Assembly: GCA_028281445.1 (NCBI GenBank)
Contig: JANQJW010000023.1
Coordinates: 62,001-126,000 of the forward strand
From: Planctomycetota bacterium
Lineage (GTDB): Bacteria; Planctomycetota; PLA2; JAEUHO01
Direction of reading: 5' to 3'
Length of the DNA stretch: 64,000 nt
In this document: piece after piece, positions 1 to 10,116 of the stretch
Layout of the letters: each line of letters starts with the position of its first letter
How positions within the stretch are numbered: the stretch's first letter is position 1
Made by a program: the position numbers and the translations under genes
The notes under the pieces: generated by a model
Seen by the model: the letters and a program-made list of their open reading frames with translations, nothing else
Told to the model about the DNA's origin: nothing
The model's database searches: none

Positions 1-145
1 GAGATACTCGAGGGCGACAGCTCAGCCCTGACGAGCCGTTCCGGCGGACTGCCCTGGGCCCCCTTCGGTCTTCATGACCGGGAATGAGGCCACGGTTGCA
101 GAGCCGGTGCTTGCCGCCCTAGGCTTCTGAGACTGAGGGGGGCAT

Positions 146-3100
146 TTGCAAGGCAGCTGCGGCGACTTCGACCTGTTCATCTCCCACGGGACTCCAGACA
201 AGCCGTGGGTGGTGAGCCTGGCCAACGAACTCCAGCGTCTGGGCCTGCGCGCATTCCTCGACGAACGTGAACTGACGCCAGGTCAGAACTGGGTCATCGG
301 ACTCGGTGAAGCCCTCTCAGCCAGCCGCTACCTCGTGCTCATCGTTTCGTCTACCTCGACTGGCCGCCCTTGGGTGGTGCAAGAGTGGACGTCTTTCATG
401 GCCGCATGTGGGCCACTCGGACGGATCATCCCGGTCAAGATCGATCCAGTCGACCTCCCTCCAGTGCTCGCCGCCACTCAGGCTCTCAATGCCCTGCACC
501 GTGATGCCAACCGTGTCGCCGATGAACTCTACCAGGTTGTGAGCGAGCCGGTAGCGCTCGACACTGGCGATGCGCGACATCCTCATGTTGATCGTCAGTT
601 CATCTTCTCCCTCTCGCGGGATGACGTTCAACTTCAGCGAGTGAACTATAGCGGCCAAGTCCGGACAGTCCCGCTGCCGTGGCGAAGAGATAAACGCTTC
701 GATGCGGCTTGGCTAAACTGGCAGCGACTCGCCTCGAAGTTGGAGCCGAATGACGAAGAGCGGAGTGCCCTCTCGACACACGCCAGAGATCTAGGTGAGG
801 CACTCTTCTCGCTTCTATTCGACGCAAGAGAGAAGGGACGCCTCAAGAACTTGATGACGCCAGGCAAGCCCTACCGCCCGGTCGTGACCATCCGGACGAA
901 TGACGACTTGCTGCTCTCGCTTCCCTGGGAATTACTGTGTGCTGACGGCAGTTTCCTCGTGCGGGACCAACGAATAGACCTCGTGCGTACCACAGTAGAT
1001 GATGTTGCTGGTGTCACGCTGCTCAGGAAGCCGACCAGACTATTCCGGCTCGTGGTGAACGTCGCGGCACCCGAGGGTTCCGCGCTGTCCTACGAGGCAG
1101 AGAGCTATCGCATAGCGCTCGCTCTGGCTGACCGCTGCGAGGCGATCTGGACCGAACTTGGCACGGTCGAGGACCTAGTAGAGACGATTGGCCAGACGGC
1201 TCCGAATGGTGTCCACTTCTCGGGCCATGGCAGTCCCGGGATGTTGCGGTTTGAGAGTGACGAGGGCATTGAAGAGGCGGTCTCGATAGGAAAGCTGCTA
1301 GACAGGCTCCGAGCACGCGTCCCTGACGAGCACGGCCTGCCCTCGTTCTTCTATCTGGCTAGTTGCCATGGCAACACTTTGGGGCGTGCTGAGGATGGAA
1401 AGGCCGGGTCCACGATTTCCGCTGCGCAGCTTCACCGTGCGGGTGTGACGCAGGTAGTCGGCTACTTCGGGCCAATCGGAGACGAACAGTCCACTCGAGC
1501 TGAGGAGGCTCTGTACGATGCGATTGCTGCCGGCCGGGACACCCGCTACGCGGTGCGGCAAGCCAGAGTTGCGTTGGCCAAGTGCGTCCTCCCTGAGGGC
1601 GACTCACATCGACCACACGCTGCTCGCACTTCATCAACACCCAAAGTCACCACCGGTCCCAGCGATGGTGCGCCCTTCGCGTGGGCGCAACTCGTGCTCT
1701 ACCATCGCGGGCCGGAGTATCCGCTCTCGACGGGGAGACCCGCAGGTGCCGTCCCTCTCTCCAGGGAGTTGCATCGCACCTTTGACGGATTTGGGCACCG
1801 TCAAGTGTTGCGCAGCGGCTTCGTTGGCCGGCGCGCGACACTACACGACATCCGCCGGAGGGTTCGACAAGGGGAGCGCGTCATTGTGATCCAGGGGCTT
1901 GGCGGACTCGGCAAGAGCACGGTCGCGGCCCACTTACTTCCGATGCTGGCGGACAAGCCAGAGCAATGCTGGACGCTGTGGTGCCAAGAGGCCGAGAGCG
2001 AAGCGGACCCTGCAGCCGCTCTAGTAACGCAGCTTCACGCCTACGGCCACGAGTGCTTCGGCACCGGTTGGAGTGCCGCGCTTCACGAAGCAGAGAGATC
2101 CACTGATCCAGCTGAGCGATTTGTGCGGGTACTAAGATCTGCCGCCCGGCGACTATCCCGCATAGTTCTCCATTTTGACAATCTTGATTCTCTTCTTGTG
2201 GGGCCCGGACACGCTGCTGCTGGCGACAGCTTTGGGACGTGGGCCTCGCCGACCCTTCGGAGGATATGGGAAAGAGTGTCACACCTTGCTGCCGGAGCCG
2301 CGAACATCTACATCCTCGCCAGCACCCGGTACCGCCCCGCAAGCTTCTCTGGAGCGTTGATTCCCCTTTCACCGATGCCGCTAGATGCAATGTTCCGGTT
2401 GACTGCCTGGTTCCCAGCACTACGCCGGCTGTCCGTCGCGTCGCGTGCTCGCCTCGTCGCTCGTCTGCATGGCCAACCTCTAGCTGTCGAGTACGCGAAC
2501 ACTCTGATTGGGGATGCCCTTCAGGCTTGGGCGTCACTACATGGCGAGTGGACTTCGTCGTCGCGTCCGGGTGAGGAGATCCAGCAGCAGGAGTGGGACG
2601 AGATCGTTGAACCAGCACTGCCGGATGTGGAAGTGCAGCTAGGGGACGACCTGCTGCTGTCTGCGATCTGGGAGCGCGTGCTCGGTGAGCCCGAACGGCG
2701 GATGCTCTACCGAATGGCAGTGCTGAGGCGGCCCGCGGCGAGGGAACTCATGGCGCTACTCGGCAACGAAGATGAAGCGCGTGACGCATCCGCCTCTAGG
2801 CTGGAGAAGCTCCTCGGTACGTCGCTTGTCACCCGGTTTCAATTGTCTGAGGACTTGATAGGCGGGGGCATTCGCCGGACCATCGCGTACGGGCTGCATC
2901 CGGTTACGAAGCGATTCGTCCAGCGAGCATTTGCCGGAGCGTCGGAGGATCGCCGCTCAGCGCACCGGCGATTGGGCGAGCTCCTTGAGGGGCGAGCAGA
3001 GGTCTCTCCGAACCTTGAGACGACAATTGAAGCTGGCCACCACCTGCTTGAGGCCGGGTTTCGCGATCGTGCGATCAAGCAGTTGCGGAGTGCCGCAGGC

Positions 3101-5419
3101 TGGTTCAACGAGCACGACCGACCCGGGAGGGGACTAGATCTTCTCCTTCCCTTCATCAGCGAATCGGTCCATCCATCTCTGCCGGGGCCACTAGCTGGCG
3201 CTGTCTTGTCAACAGTGGGCCGGTCATTCCTACAGCTAAGCAAGGCGGAGGAAGCAGTCAAGCTCATTGGCCAAGCTATTGGCATCTTCAGAGAGTTTGG
3301 TGAGCGAGATGAAGAGGCGAGAGCGCTGGACAATCTGGGCACTGCGTACGCAAGTCTCGGGCAGCAAGAGAGAGCGCTTGATGCATACGAGCGAGAACTA
3401 GCCATCTACCGCACACTTCATGATCGGATGGGAGAAAGCGTCGCCATAGGGAACTCGGGCTTGGCCTACGCCGGCCTGGGCCAGCACGAAGAGGCGATTG
3501 GTCTCTACGAGAGGCAGCTAGCCCTTGTGCGTGAGATTGCTCACCGCGTCGGCGAGGGAAACGCTCTCATGAACATGGGTAGCTCTCTTGATCAGTTGGG
3601 GCAGTCGGCAAAGGCAATTCAATGCTATGAGCAAGCGGTTGCGACCTTTCGAGCCGATGGCTACTCGAGAGGCGAGGGGCAGGCCATAGCGAAGCTGGGG
3701 AGGGCCTGCACGAAGCTTGGTAGGTTTGAGCAGGCCATCTCCTATCTTGAGCAGGCGCTCGTCATTTGGCGGAGGTTACGCAGTGGCGGTGGTGTCGTCG
3801 CGACTCTCCAGGCCCTGGGTGCCGCCTACGCAGCTTCTGGTCAAGGAGAAATGGGGATGGGGTACCGCAAGCAAGCGCTCGCCGTCGTTCGTGAAGCCGG
3901 CGATCGCCACGGCGAACTTAGCGTCACCTTGGACCTCGGGCTCGATTGCTTGCGGCTAGAGCAGCCGAAGAAGGCACTTGGGCTCCTTGAAGACGCATGC
4001 GCGATCGCGCGCGAAATCGGCAAGCGGACGATTGAGGGGCACGCCGTTGCCCACTTGGGGCTTGCGCACGTACAGGTCGGGCAACTTGATAATGCGATCG
4101 AATGCCTCGAGGGAGCGCTTGCAATCGCTCATGAGACAAGTGACCGTGACCTTGAGCTTCTGGCCGCCGGGAACCTAGGCAGTTCGTTTGCCGACCAGGG
4201 CAATGGAGAGAGGGCGATTGAGCACGCTGAGCGGGCGCTTGCGCTTGCCCGCGAGGTGGGTAACCGGTCGGCAGAGTCACACGCTCTTCAGAGCATGGGC
4301 CTTGCGAGTGTGGATCTGGGACAGCCGGAAAGGGCAGTTGCGTTCAACGAGAAGGCACTCGCCATCATTCGTGAAGTTGGCGACCGTCGAGCTGAGGCGA
4401 TCACGTTGGGGAACCTGGGCAAGTCCTATGCAATTCTGGGGCGGCTTGAGAAGGCGAGAGGCTGCTTCGAGCAAGCGCTCGTCATCTTTCGAGAGGTCGA
4501 AGACCGGATTGGTCAGCTCAGCACACTCGCAAATCTGTGCACAGCCTACGAGCAGATGGGGCAGACTAGGACGACGATAGGCTTCCGCGAGCAGGCCCTG
4601 GTGATTTCCCGCGAGACCGACAACCTCCAAGAGGAGTGCGTGACACTCTCGCATCTTGGCTTCGACTGGGCGAGGTTGGGGGACCTAGACAAGGCGATCA
4701 CCTACTCTGAGCAGGCGCTCGCGATCTCACGCGATATCGAGGACTGCGACGTAGAAGCGAAGGCGCTCTATGACCTTGGTGTAGCGCACAGCGGACTAGG
4801 TCACTTCAAGGAGGCAATCGCGTACTTTGAAGACTATCTAAAGAGTATCGGCGAGCTAGGGGCCAGCACCCGTGAACGGGCTGCGGTCCTTGGGCTCCTC
4901 GGCACCTGCTACATCGTGTCGGGACAACCAGCCATGGCTATCGGGTCCCTTGAGCGGGCGCTCGCTGCCAACCGCGAGGCTGGCGACCGCCAGGCTGAGG
5001 GCGACGTACTTGCAGTCCTCGGGCATGCGTGCGGGATCTCTGGTGAGCCAATGGCCGCGGCCGACTACTTCGAGCAGGCACTGGTGATATCCCGCGAGGA
5101 AGGCAATCGCAAGATTGAGTGTGATGCTCTCATGGGCCTGGGTATCACCCACTCTGGTATCGGGGAGTTCGAACTGGCCAGTGGGTACTTGGAACAAGTG
5201 CTCATGATCGCGCGAGAGTCGGACAATGGCCGCCTTGAAGGCGCCGCCCTGCTTTCTCTCGGCCATGCCTACACGGAGTTAGGGAGGGAAGGGAAGGCGA
5301 TCTCCTACTACGAGAGCGCAGCGGAAGTTGGAAGGGAGATGGAGGAGATGGAGGTTGTTGATCGCGCAATGAACGCGCTCGGCTCGTTGCGCAGTGCGAC
5401 GGACGGAAGTAGCGAGTGA
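146..5419 (+). CDS. TIR-CHAT-NB-ARC-TPR STAND protein (probable antiphage sensor/effector)
   Basis: This 1757-residue protein combines four modules. A TIR domain (about residues 7-125) has the usual opening FDLFISHG and a Glu at about 80 (PWVVQEW), where TIR NADases carry the catalytic acid. A CHAT caspase-fold domain (about 230-500) shows the His motif HFSGHG (H361) and the Cys motif YLASCHG (C407). An NB-ARC/STAND NTPase follows, with Walker A GLGGLGKS (584-591) and a hydrophobic strand ending in DNLDS. From about 960 to the end there are roughly 18-20 TPR units with AxxxYEQAL-type repeats. In STAND defence proteins the TPR array senses a ligand and ATP-driven oligomerisation activates the N-terminal effector; having both a TIR and a CHAT effector is the odd point. 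The TTG start at 146 follows a G-rich SD at 135-142. A standalone gene at the edge of a defence-like island; the antiphage role is inferred. Confidence 0.9.
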   Translation: MQGSCGDFDLFISHGTPDKPWVVSLANELQRLGLRAFLDERELTPGQNWVIGLGEALSASRYLVLIVSSTSTGRPWVVQEWTSFMAACGPLGRIIPVKIDPVDLPPVLAATQALNALHRDANRVADELYQVVSEPVALDTGDARHPHVDRQFIFSLSRDDVQLQRVNYSGQVRTVPLPWRRDKRFDAAWLNWQRLASKLEPNDEERSALSTHARDLGEALFSLLFDAREKGRLKNLMTPGKPYRPVVTIRTNDDLLLSLPWELLCADGSFLVRDQRIDLVRTTVDDVAGVTLLRKPTRLFRLVVNVAAPEGSALSYEAESYRIALALADRCEAIWTELGTVEDLVETIGQTAPNGVHFSGHGSPGMLRFESDEGIEEAVSIGKLLDRLRARVPDEHGLPSFFYLASCHGNTLGRAEDGKAGSTISAAQLHRAGVTQVVGYFGPIGDEQSTRAEEALYDAIAAGRDTRYAVRQARVALAKCVLPEGDSHRPHAARTSSTPKVTTGPSDGAPFAWAQLVLYHRGPEYPLSTGRPAGAVPLSRELHRTFDGFGHRQVLRSGFVGRRATLHDIRRRVRQGERVIVIQGLGGLGKSTVAAHLLPMLADKPEQCWTLWCQEAESEADPAAALVTQLHAYGHECFGTGWSAALHEAERSTDPAERFVRVLRSAARRLSRIVLHFDNLDSLLVGPGHAAAGDSFGTWASPTLRRIWERVSHLAAGAANIYILASTRYRPASFSGALIPLSPMPLDAMFRLTAWFPALRRLSVASRARLVARLHGQPLAVEYANTLIGDALQAWASLHGEWTSSSRPGEEIQQQEWDEIVEPALPDVEVQLGDDLLLSAIWERVLGEPERRMLYRMAVLRRPAARELMALLGNEDEARDASASRLEKLLGTSLVTRFQLSEDLIGGGIRRTIAYGLHPVTKRFVQRAFAGASEDRRSAHRRLGELLEGRAEVSPNLETTIEAGHHLLEAGFRDRAIKQLRSAAGWFNEHDRPGRGLDLLLPFISESVHPSLPGPLAGAVLSTVGRSFLQLSKAEEAVKLIGQAIGIFREFGERDEEARALDNLGTAYASLGQQERALDAYERELAIYRTLHDRMGESVAIGNSGLAYAGLGQHEEAIGLYERQLALVREIAHRVGEGNALMNMGSSLDQLGQSAKAIQCYEQAVATFRADGYSRGEGQAIAKLGRACTKLGRFEQAISYLEQALVIWRRLRSGGGVVATLQALGAAYAASGQGEMGMGYRKQALAVVREAGDRHGELSVTLDLGLDCLRLEQPKKALGLLEDACAIAREIGKRTIEGHAVAHLGLAHVQVGQLDNAIECLEGALAIAHETSDRDLELLAAGNLGSSFADQGNGERAIEHAERALALAREVGNRSAESHALQSMGLASVDLGQPERAVAFNEKALAIIREVGDRRAEAITLGNLGKSYAILGRLEKARGCFEQALVIFREVEDRIGQLSTLANLCTAYEQMGQTRTTIGFREQALVISRETDNLQEECVTLSHLGFDWARLGDLDKAITYSEQALAISRDIEDCDVEAKALYDLGVAHSGLGHFKEAIAYFEDYLKSIGELGASTRERAAVLGLLGTCYIVSGQPAMAIGSLERALAANREAGDRQAEGDVLAVLGHACGISGEPMAAADYFEQALVISREEGNRKIECDALMGLGITHSGIGEFELASGYLEQVLMIARESDNGRLEGAALLSLGHAYTELGREGKAISYYESAAEVGREMEEMEVVDRAMNALGSLRSATDGSSE

Positions 5420-6088
5420 GAGAGACGAGAGCATGGTGTGGGGGCGCAGGAGGACGACTCCTTCTCCCGACAGCTTGCCACTAGTGCTGGGCATACGCCC
5501 AACAGCGACCGTAAGTTGTGCGAGACCCTTCCTCCATGCGCGGTTCTTCTTTGGGCGGAGTGGTCTCGCCTCGTCCGTTGAGCAGGTTCGGTCGTGGCCA
5601 GTCGTGACATCAGATAGACGTGGGCAGAGGGTCATGTCTGCACGCACGTACGAATAACCGGCCTTCAAAGGACGATGAGGGGGACGCTTGCTGGGGCGCA
5701 CTCGTGCCGCAAGCCGATGCTGCGAGCGTGCCAGGCTCGACCTCCGGCGGGGCATGCCGGCGGTCGTGAGCCGCGACGTGGGTCTCCGCAAGCACTTGCA
5801 GCGTCGGCTGATGCTGCCGTGTCTGCCACCTTGTCCGCCAAGTGAAACCCAGCTTGTCGAGCCGAGAGCCCAAAGGCCAGAAGCTGCAATAGACAGGGCT
5901 TCGGGTGACTCGGATTCGAGCACTGTGTCGCCCACTGTGCCCATAGAACCCGCTCAGGACCCCATAGCCCTTGCCGATGAGCTGCTGCGGCAGGCTTCGT
6001 CGATGACCCGGCTCTGTTGATCGCGGCGGCGCGAGCCGTGCTCAGGTCACGGCCGAGGCGGTGCACCGGATCCTAGTCGGCGGGCCTA
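5420..6088. other. gene-free stretch
   Basis: About 670 bases separate two convergent transcription units (the TIR-CHAT gene on plus, the PHP-ATPase pair on minus). Several reading frames of 80-130 codons exist on both strands, but none has a convincing ribosome binding site or protein-like composition; they are rich in Arg, Ser and Cys as expected of shadow frames in GC-rich DNA. No hairpin with a T tract was seen. It may be the remains of a decayed gene. Confidence 0.5.
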
Positions 6089-6388
6089 CTAGTCGCTTGG
6101 AGCGTCTAGGCCGCCACTCCCTTGGAAGAGAATGTGCGTGCTATCACTCTGACTCTCGTAGTTCGCGTTAGTCACAATCACGTCGCCTTCCCTGCCGTCG
6201 TCCAGTCGCAATCTCAACGTCGGAGACTGAATCAAGTGCATCAGCATCCCTGTCGCACTGAATCCCCCATGCCACTCTCCTAACGTCCCCTCCGTGGGGG
6301 CCGTGTATTCGACGGACACTTCCGCCCGACACACCTCGACTCCGTCAGGCCCGACGAGCGTTCCGAATGCCCTGAACTCAGTGCCCAT
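6089..6388 (-). CDS. small hypothetical protein, partner of the PHP-ATPase gene
   Basis: A 99-residue protein of unrecognised family, acidic, mixed alpha/beta in appearance, with no signal peptide or membrane segment. The ATG at 6388 is preceded by a good SD (AGAGGAA), and the gene starts 15 bases after the stop of the upstream PHP-ATPase gene on the same strand, so the two are almost certainly co-transcribed. That position suggests an accessory, immunity or regulatory role for the PHP-ATPase system. The function is not known to me. Confidence 0.7.
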   Translation of the reverse strand: MGTEFRAFGTLVGPDGVEVCRAEVSVEYTAPTEGTLGEWHGGFSATGMLMHLIQSPTLRLRLDDGREGDVIVTNANYESQSDSTHILFQGSGGLDAPSD

Positions 6389-6403
6389 TGGTGTTCCTCT
6401 CTT

Positions 6404-9400
6404 CTAGGCGAAGTACTTCCGGTCTCGGTCCGAAAACGCTGGCCGCGTTCCTTCGAGAACATTGAGCAGGGCCTCGTTGATCTCGGCGTTCTCAATAGCG
6501 CCCGAAGCGTATTCAATCGACGGGTCCTCGCCCTTCTCCATGGTTGCGTGAATGACCTGCTCAGCGTCGCAAACCACCGCGATGTTTGGGTTGTGAGTGA
6601 CGATGATGATCTGGCGCGTGCGCTTTGCCATTCGGACGCACGGTACGAGCAGCTTGAAAACCGTCTCGTTGTCTAGGTTCTCATCGGGTTGGTCGAGGAT
6701 CACGGGATAGCCGCGATCGTCAATCAGCAGGTAGAAGAGCAGTAGCAGGGTTCCGCGTTCGCCAGGAGAGAGTGCCTGGATCCCCTTTCCCAGCATTCGC
6801 AGCGCAAACTCAGGTTGCAGAAAGCGCATCCCAAAGATGTACTCGTAGAGCTCGTCTGACGAGTGGCTTGCCCGCATCAAGCCGTCCACCGAGACTCGCT
6901 CAGTGCCTTCGTTTCGCCTGTCGTATCGGAGCAGATCCGTGAGGTCGCGGAGGAGCGCCAGCACGCTCTCTTCTGAATCCAGATCGACGCTTGCGAGGCG
7001 GTCATTCAGAAGACGCATACCGTCTTCGCCCTGGAAAGAACCCTTGACGTTGCGCTTGATCGTGCTCAGCACGCGTTCTGCCAACCCTGTGTCGCTCAAT
7101 GACACTGTGAACTCCAGACGAAGCTCAGCCTGAAGGTCCTTGTTCTGATCGATGAACTCCTGAACGGGTGCATACAGCGCCTCGAGCAGCGCCACGATCT
7201 CCTTGAAATCTCCGTAGATCTCTCGACAGATGGCCTCACGCTCGGCGTCGGCATCCGCCAGTCGGCTGTCAACAGTGGCTGCGTCCGTGAGCAGCTTCTG
7301 GCAGTACAGGAGCGTCCCTGGCAGTTCCTCGGTGCCTACGAGCTCGTCCATACGGCGCTGCCACTCCTTCAACGCCACTTTGTAGGCTTCATGCTCTCTC
7401 TGCGGGGCACCCAGCTGCTCGACAATCGAGTTCTGCTCAGCCGTCTTGGTTTCCAACTGCAGCCGTAAGCTGTCGTCCCCCTCCTCAGCGAGCTTGGGGT
7501 CGATTTCTTCGCGATCCGTGCGCAGGTCGGTTTCGACAGTCGTTAGCGCCGAACGGTCAACGGTCACATTGACGAGGGCCGACCAATCAAGCCCCAGTAA
7601 CGATAGTTGCTCAGTCAGCCTGCTTCCCGTGTCTCTATGCTCAGTCTCTAAGTTGAGGATAGCCTCTTCGACGCGCTTCAAGGCCCGCTGTCCGCGGGTG
7701 TTCTTGCCTCGTTTCTCTTCCAACTCGGCGATCTCACGCTTCAGCTCCTCGATCTCGCCAGTCAGGACTTGGACTCTCTCCAGACTCTCCTTCGAGGTCT
7801 CGTCTTCCTCCTTCGGCTTCGGCACCTCCTTGGGTTTCTGAGCGGAGAGATCGGCGATCTTCTCTTTGACAGCCTGAAGCTCGTTCTCGATTGTCGCCAG
7901 ATGAGATGGAAGCTGTTGGCGTTCGAGCGCGATGATGCGTGCGCTTACCTCTGCGAGGCGCGCTCTCTTGAGGTCAGTGGCACGCACCTTCTCCGTGGTG
8001 CTTGCATCGATGATCTCACGCAGCGACCCAGCGGAACCCTTGAGGTCCTTCCCAAGGCGCGAGTAGATGACATCTTCGATTTCGGTCTGAAACCGGGCGG
8101 TTGTGCCCTGCGCGATCTCTACGCAGATGGTCTCGAACAAGCTCTGCGGTAGGTAGTTCGCCCGAAGCTGAGCCGTTGGATCGTGCTCAGCGTCCAAGCC
8201 AAGCTCAACGTGAGAGCCGTCTGCGAACGTTAGGCGGGCTGTGAACTCCCGGTCTCTGCGCCCGCCGCGCGGATGGCGAAACCTAGTCGGCGTCAGGAAG
8301 GAGAAATCAGCCTGCCTGGGCGAGTTCGTTAGGAGTCCCAGTATGTCAGCAAGGGCGCTCTTGCCGCTGCCCTTGCGGCCAATGATCGCAACCAAGTCGG
8401 CGCCAAGCGGAAGATCAAAGTCGAACCACCGCTCTGTTAGGGGCGAGCCAGGGCGCTTGCGTACTGAGAGTCGGTCCAGAAACCGCCACCCCTCCTCGGC
8501 AACTAGCGCGGACTTGGGAGGAGTGTCCCCCAAGAAAACGCGTGAGTCATACTCAGCTAGAGCCTGCTTGAGGCCACCGAAAGTCAGATCGGCCTTGATC
8601 CAGGTATGGCAGTTACCTACTCGGTCTTTCTCGGCGGCTTCGGATGAGAGCGAGTGAGCATCGCTGCAGTCTAGGAGGAGGTGCTTCACTCCCTGCTCCT
8701 TGAGGGTCCGTGCGCTTCGGTTGCTCTCGATGGGCGACGGCGCAGCCGTGAATACGCAGTCCGCTTGGTTGAGGGTGTTCTTCTTTTCAGCGATGTCCTG
8801 GGCCGTCCAAGGAAGGGCAGCCCACTCCGTCTTGCCAACGGCCACTAGAAACCGCTCCTCGAGTGGAGTGACGCCAAGGACAGTTCGCACATGGTCAAGC
8901 CCAAAGCAGAGGTTGGCCGCTCCGAGGTGTAGTGGGCTGGGTAGCCCCGCCTGCTTGTCAGCCGGTGTGCTATCTCGGATCATCTCGCCAAGCTCGATCA
9001 GAGACTCCCTGGTTGGGACGGCCTTCCACTTGCCCTCGGCGCCGCAACCAGGAGTGAGCGTGTAGTGGCGCAGTAGTCCGGAGAGAAACTGCGTGCGGAT
9101 GGCTTCGGGAGTCAGCTCATCGCTGAAGATGACGTGGCAGTTCACCTTGCTCCACTTGCCGCCCGAACCAGCGAACTTGTCGAGTCGAAACTCGATCACC
9201 GGAAGGATGAGTTCCAGATTGCCAAGGCGACCCGCAGCGCGCTCCTTGAGTACTCGTTCGTACCCCTCAACGAACAGGTAGTCATTGATGCCAATGGCCT
9301 TGAACTCGGCGGGAAGAGCTTCGAGATCGGCGAGGAAGGCGTCCCACTGCTCATCCTTTGAACCTGGGTACCGGTGGAAGGTCGAGGCGGGCGTATGGAC

Positions 9401-9448
9401 GTGCAAGTCCCACATGTGCCATACGGCACCGCGCGGATTCTGCTGCAT
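6404..9448 (-). CDS. PHP-domain nuclease fused to SMC/ABC-like ATPase (TrlF/Ppl-type)
   Basis: A protein of about 1014 residues. The N-terminus carries a PHP (polymerase and histidinol phosphatase) metal site, WDLHVHT (H16, H18), with later His/Asp candidates such as LLLDCSDAHS. A P-loop follows around residue 360 (GRKGSGKS), then a long charged coiled-coil-like region (about 480-720), an ABC-type signature LSPGERG and a Walker B-like ILDQPDENLD near the C-terminus. This order matches proteins named TrlF family AAA-like ATPases and the PHP-plus-ATPase design reported as the antiphage system Ppl. The likely action is ATP-gated nucleic acid or nucleotide cleavage in the cytoplasm. A GTG lies at 9469, but the strong SD GGAGGGGAG sits just before the ATG at 9448, so that start is used. 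It is followed at 15 bases by a small orphan and preceded by a GIY-YIG-like gene. Confidence 0.85.
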   Translation of the reverse strand: MQQNPRGAVWHMWDLHVHTPASTFHRYPGSKDEQWDAFLADLEALPAEFKAIGINDYLFVEGYERVLKERAAGRLGNLELILPVIEFRLDKFAGSGGKWSKVNCHVIFSDELTPEAIRTQFLSGLLRHYTLTPGCGAEGKWKAVPTRESLIELGEMIRDSTPADKQAGLPSPLHLGAANLCFGLDHVRTVLGVTPLEERFLVAVGKTEWAALPWTAQDIAEKKNTLNQADCVFTAAPSPIESNRSARTLKEQGVKHLLLDCSDAHSLSSEAAEKDRVGNCHTWIKADLTFGGLKQALAEYDSRVFLGDTPPKSALVAEEGWRFLDRLSVRKRPGSPLTERWFDFDLPLGADLVAIIGRKGSGKSALADILGLLTNSPRQADFSFLTPTRFRHPRGGRRDREFTARLTFADGSHVELGLDAEHDPTAQLRANYLPQSLFETICVEIAQGTTARFQTEIEDVIYSRLGKDLKGSAGSLREIIDASTTEKVRATDLKRARLAEVSARIIALERQQLPSHLATIENELQAVKEKIADLSAQKPKEVPKPKEEDETSKESLERVQVLTGEIEELKREIAELEEKRGKNTRGQRALKRVEEAILNLETEHRDTGSRLTEQLSLLGLDWSALVNVTVDRSALTTVETDLRTDREEIDPKLAEEGDDSLRLQLETKTAEQNSIVEQLGAPQREHEAYKVALKEWQRRMDELVGTEELPGTLLYCQKLLTDAATVDSRLADADAEREAICREIYGDFKEIVALLEALYAPVQEFIDQNKDLQAELRLEFTVSLSDTGLAERVLSTIKRNVKGSFQGEDGMRLLNDRLASVDLDSEESVLALLRDLTDLLRYDRRNEGTERVSVDGLMRASHSSDELYEYIFGMRFLQPEFALRMLGKGIQALSPGERGTLLLLFYLLIDDRGYPVILDQPDENLDNETVFKLLVPCVRMAKRTRQIIIVTHNPNIAVVCDAEQVIHATMEKGEDPSIEYASGAIENAEINEALLNVLEGTRPAFSDRDRKYFA

Positions 9449-9611
9449 GTCTCCCCTCCGAAGGGTCACCTATAGCGCAGAGTTCTGACCGGCACAAGCG
9501 ACCGGCCTCCGCTGCCCACCGTCGACACGCGCGGCCGACGACCGCCTTCACGTCGCGCCCCCTGATAGCGGCAAGCGTCCCGATCCGCTAGCTCGTCGGC
9601 AGCCCTGACTC

Positions 9612-9944
9612 CTACTCACTATTGCACAGCGGATCTTGCTTCTCCATCAAGTCCGACTCGATCTCGCGGCGACGGGTCTGGTTGCTCTCGGTGCGGACCG
9701 CGATGTGCGTACAGCCGTGCTTGTTGACGCAGGGCCACTTCTCGTGACCTGGGATGCGCTCCTTGAGGCTGTGCGTTTCACCGATGTACAGCGCGGTCTG
9801 GGCTCCCTTGCCCGCCGACACGGTGCGCTTCGTGAATATGTACACGGCCGCAACGGCCTTCCAATTGACGTCCTTCTTGTAGTAGTTGAATGTGTACCGC
9901 GCGCCTGACGCGCCCGTGAACGTAACAGTGCCTTCCTTGGCCAT
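9612..9944 (-). CDS. GIY-YIG-like small protein
   Basis: A 110-residue protein. Two segments fit a GIY-YIG nuclease core: AAVYIFTKR followed about 18 residues on by ALYIGETHSLKERI and a His, with a C-terminal Glu in the place of the conserved metal ligand (EIESDLMEKQDP). It is close to the minimal size of that domain. GIY-YIG proteins cleave DNA in repair, restriction and homing. A longer reading frame reaches 10241, but the protein-like part begins at the ATG at 9944. The gene lies 160 bases upstream of the PHP-ATPase gene on the same strand and may belong to that defence cassette. The family is assigned by motif only. Confidence 0.65.
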   Translation of the reverse strand: MAKEGTVTFTGASGARYTFNYYKKDVNWKAVAAVYIFTKRTVSAGKGAQTALYIGETHSLKERIPGHEKWPCVNKHGCTHIAVRTESNQTRRREIESDLMEKQDPLCNSE

Positions 9945-10086
9945 TTGAGTCTCCAGAGGTTTGCGCTCGCAGTCGGCGTGCGCGAGCAGCAGTCTGAGTC
10001 TCTGCCAAGTCCCAAACGGCAGCGCACACCTGGTAGCGAGCGCATTCGGTCTTGGCCAATTGGAGGGCACAGCACCGACAGTCCGT

Positions 10087-10116
10087 TGCGCCTCAGCGGA
10101 TATCCGCTGAGGCGCA
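10087..10116. repeat. 30-bp perfect palindrome
   Basis: The two 15-base halves (left half TGCGCCTCAGCGGAT) are exact reverse complements with no spacer. It lies in the 670-base gene-free region (9945-10612) between the divergent GIY-YIG and Mrr-type genes and touches a second hairpin. There is no T tract, so a simple intrinsic terminator is unlikely. It could be a protein binding site, a resolution site, or part of a REP-like element. Nothing else recognisable was seen in 9945-10612. Confidence 0.85.

Noticed and set aside
5665..6066. A 133-codon minus-strand frame in the gap after the TIR-CHAT gene
   Set aside because: Composition is dominated by Ala, Arg, Ser and Cys with no domain pattern or ribosome binding site; it looks like a chance frame in GC-rich DNA.
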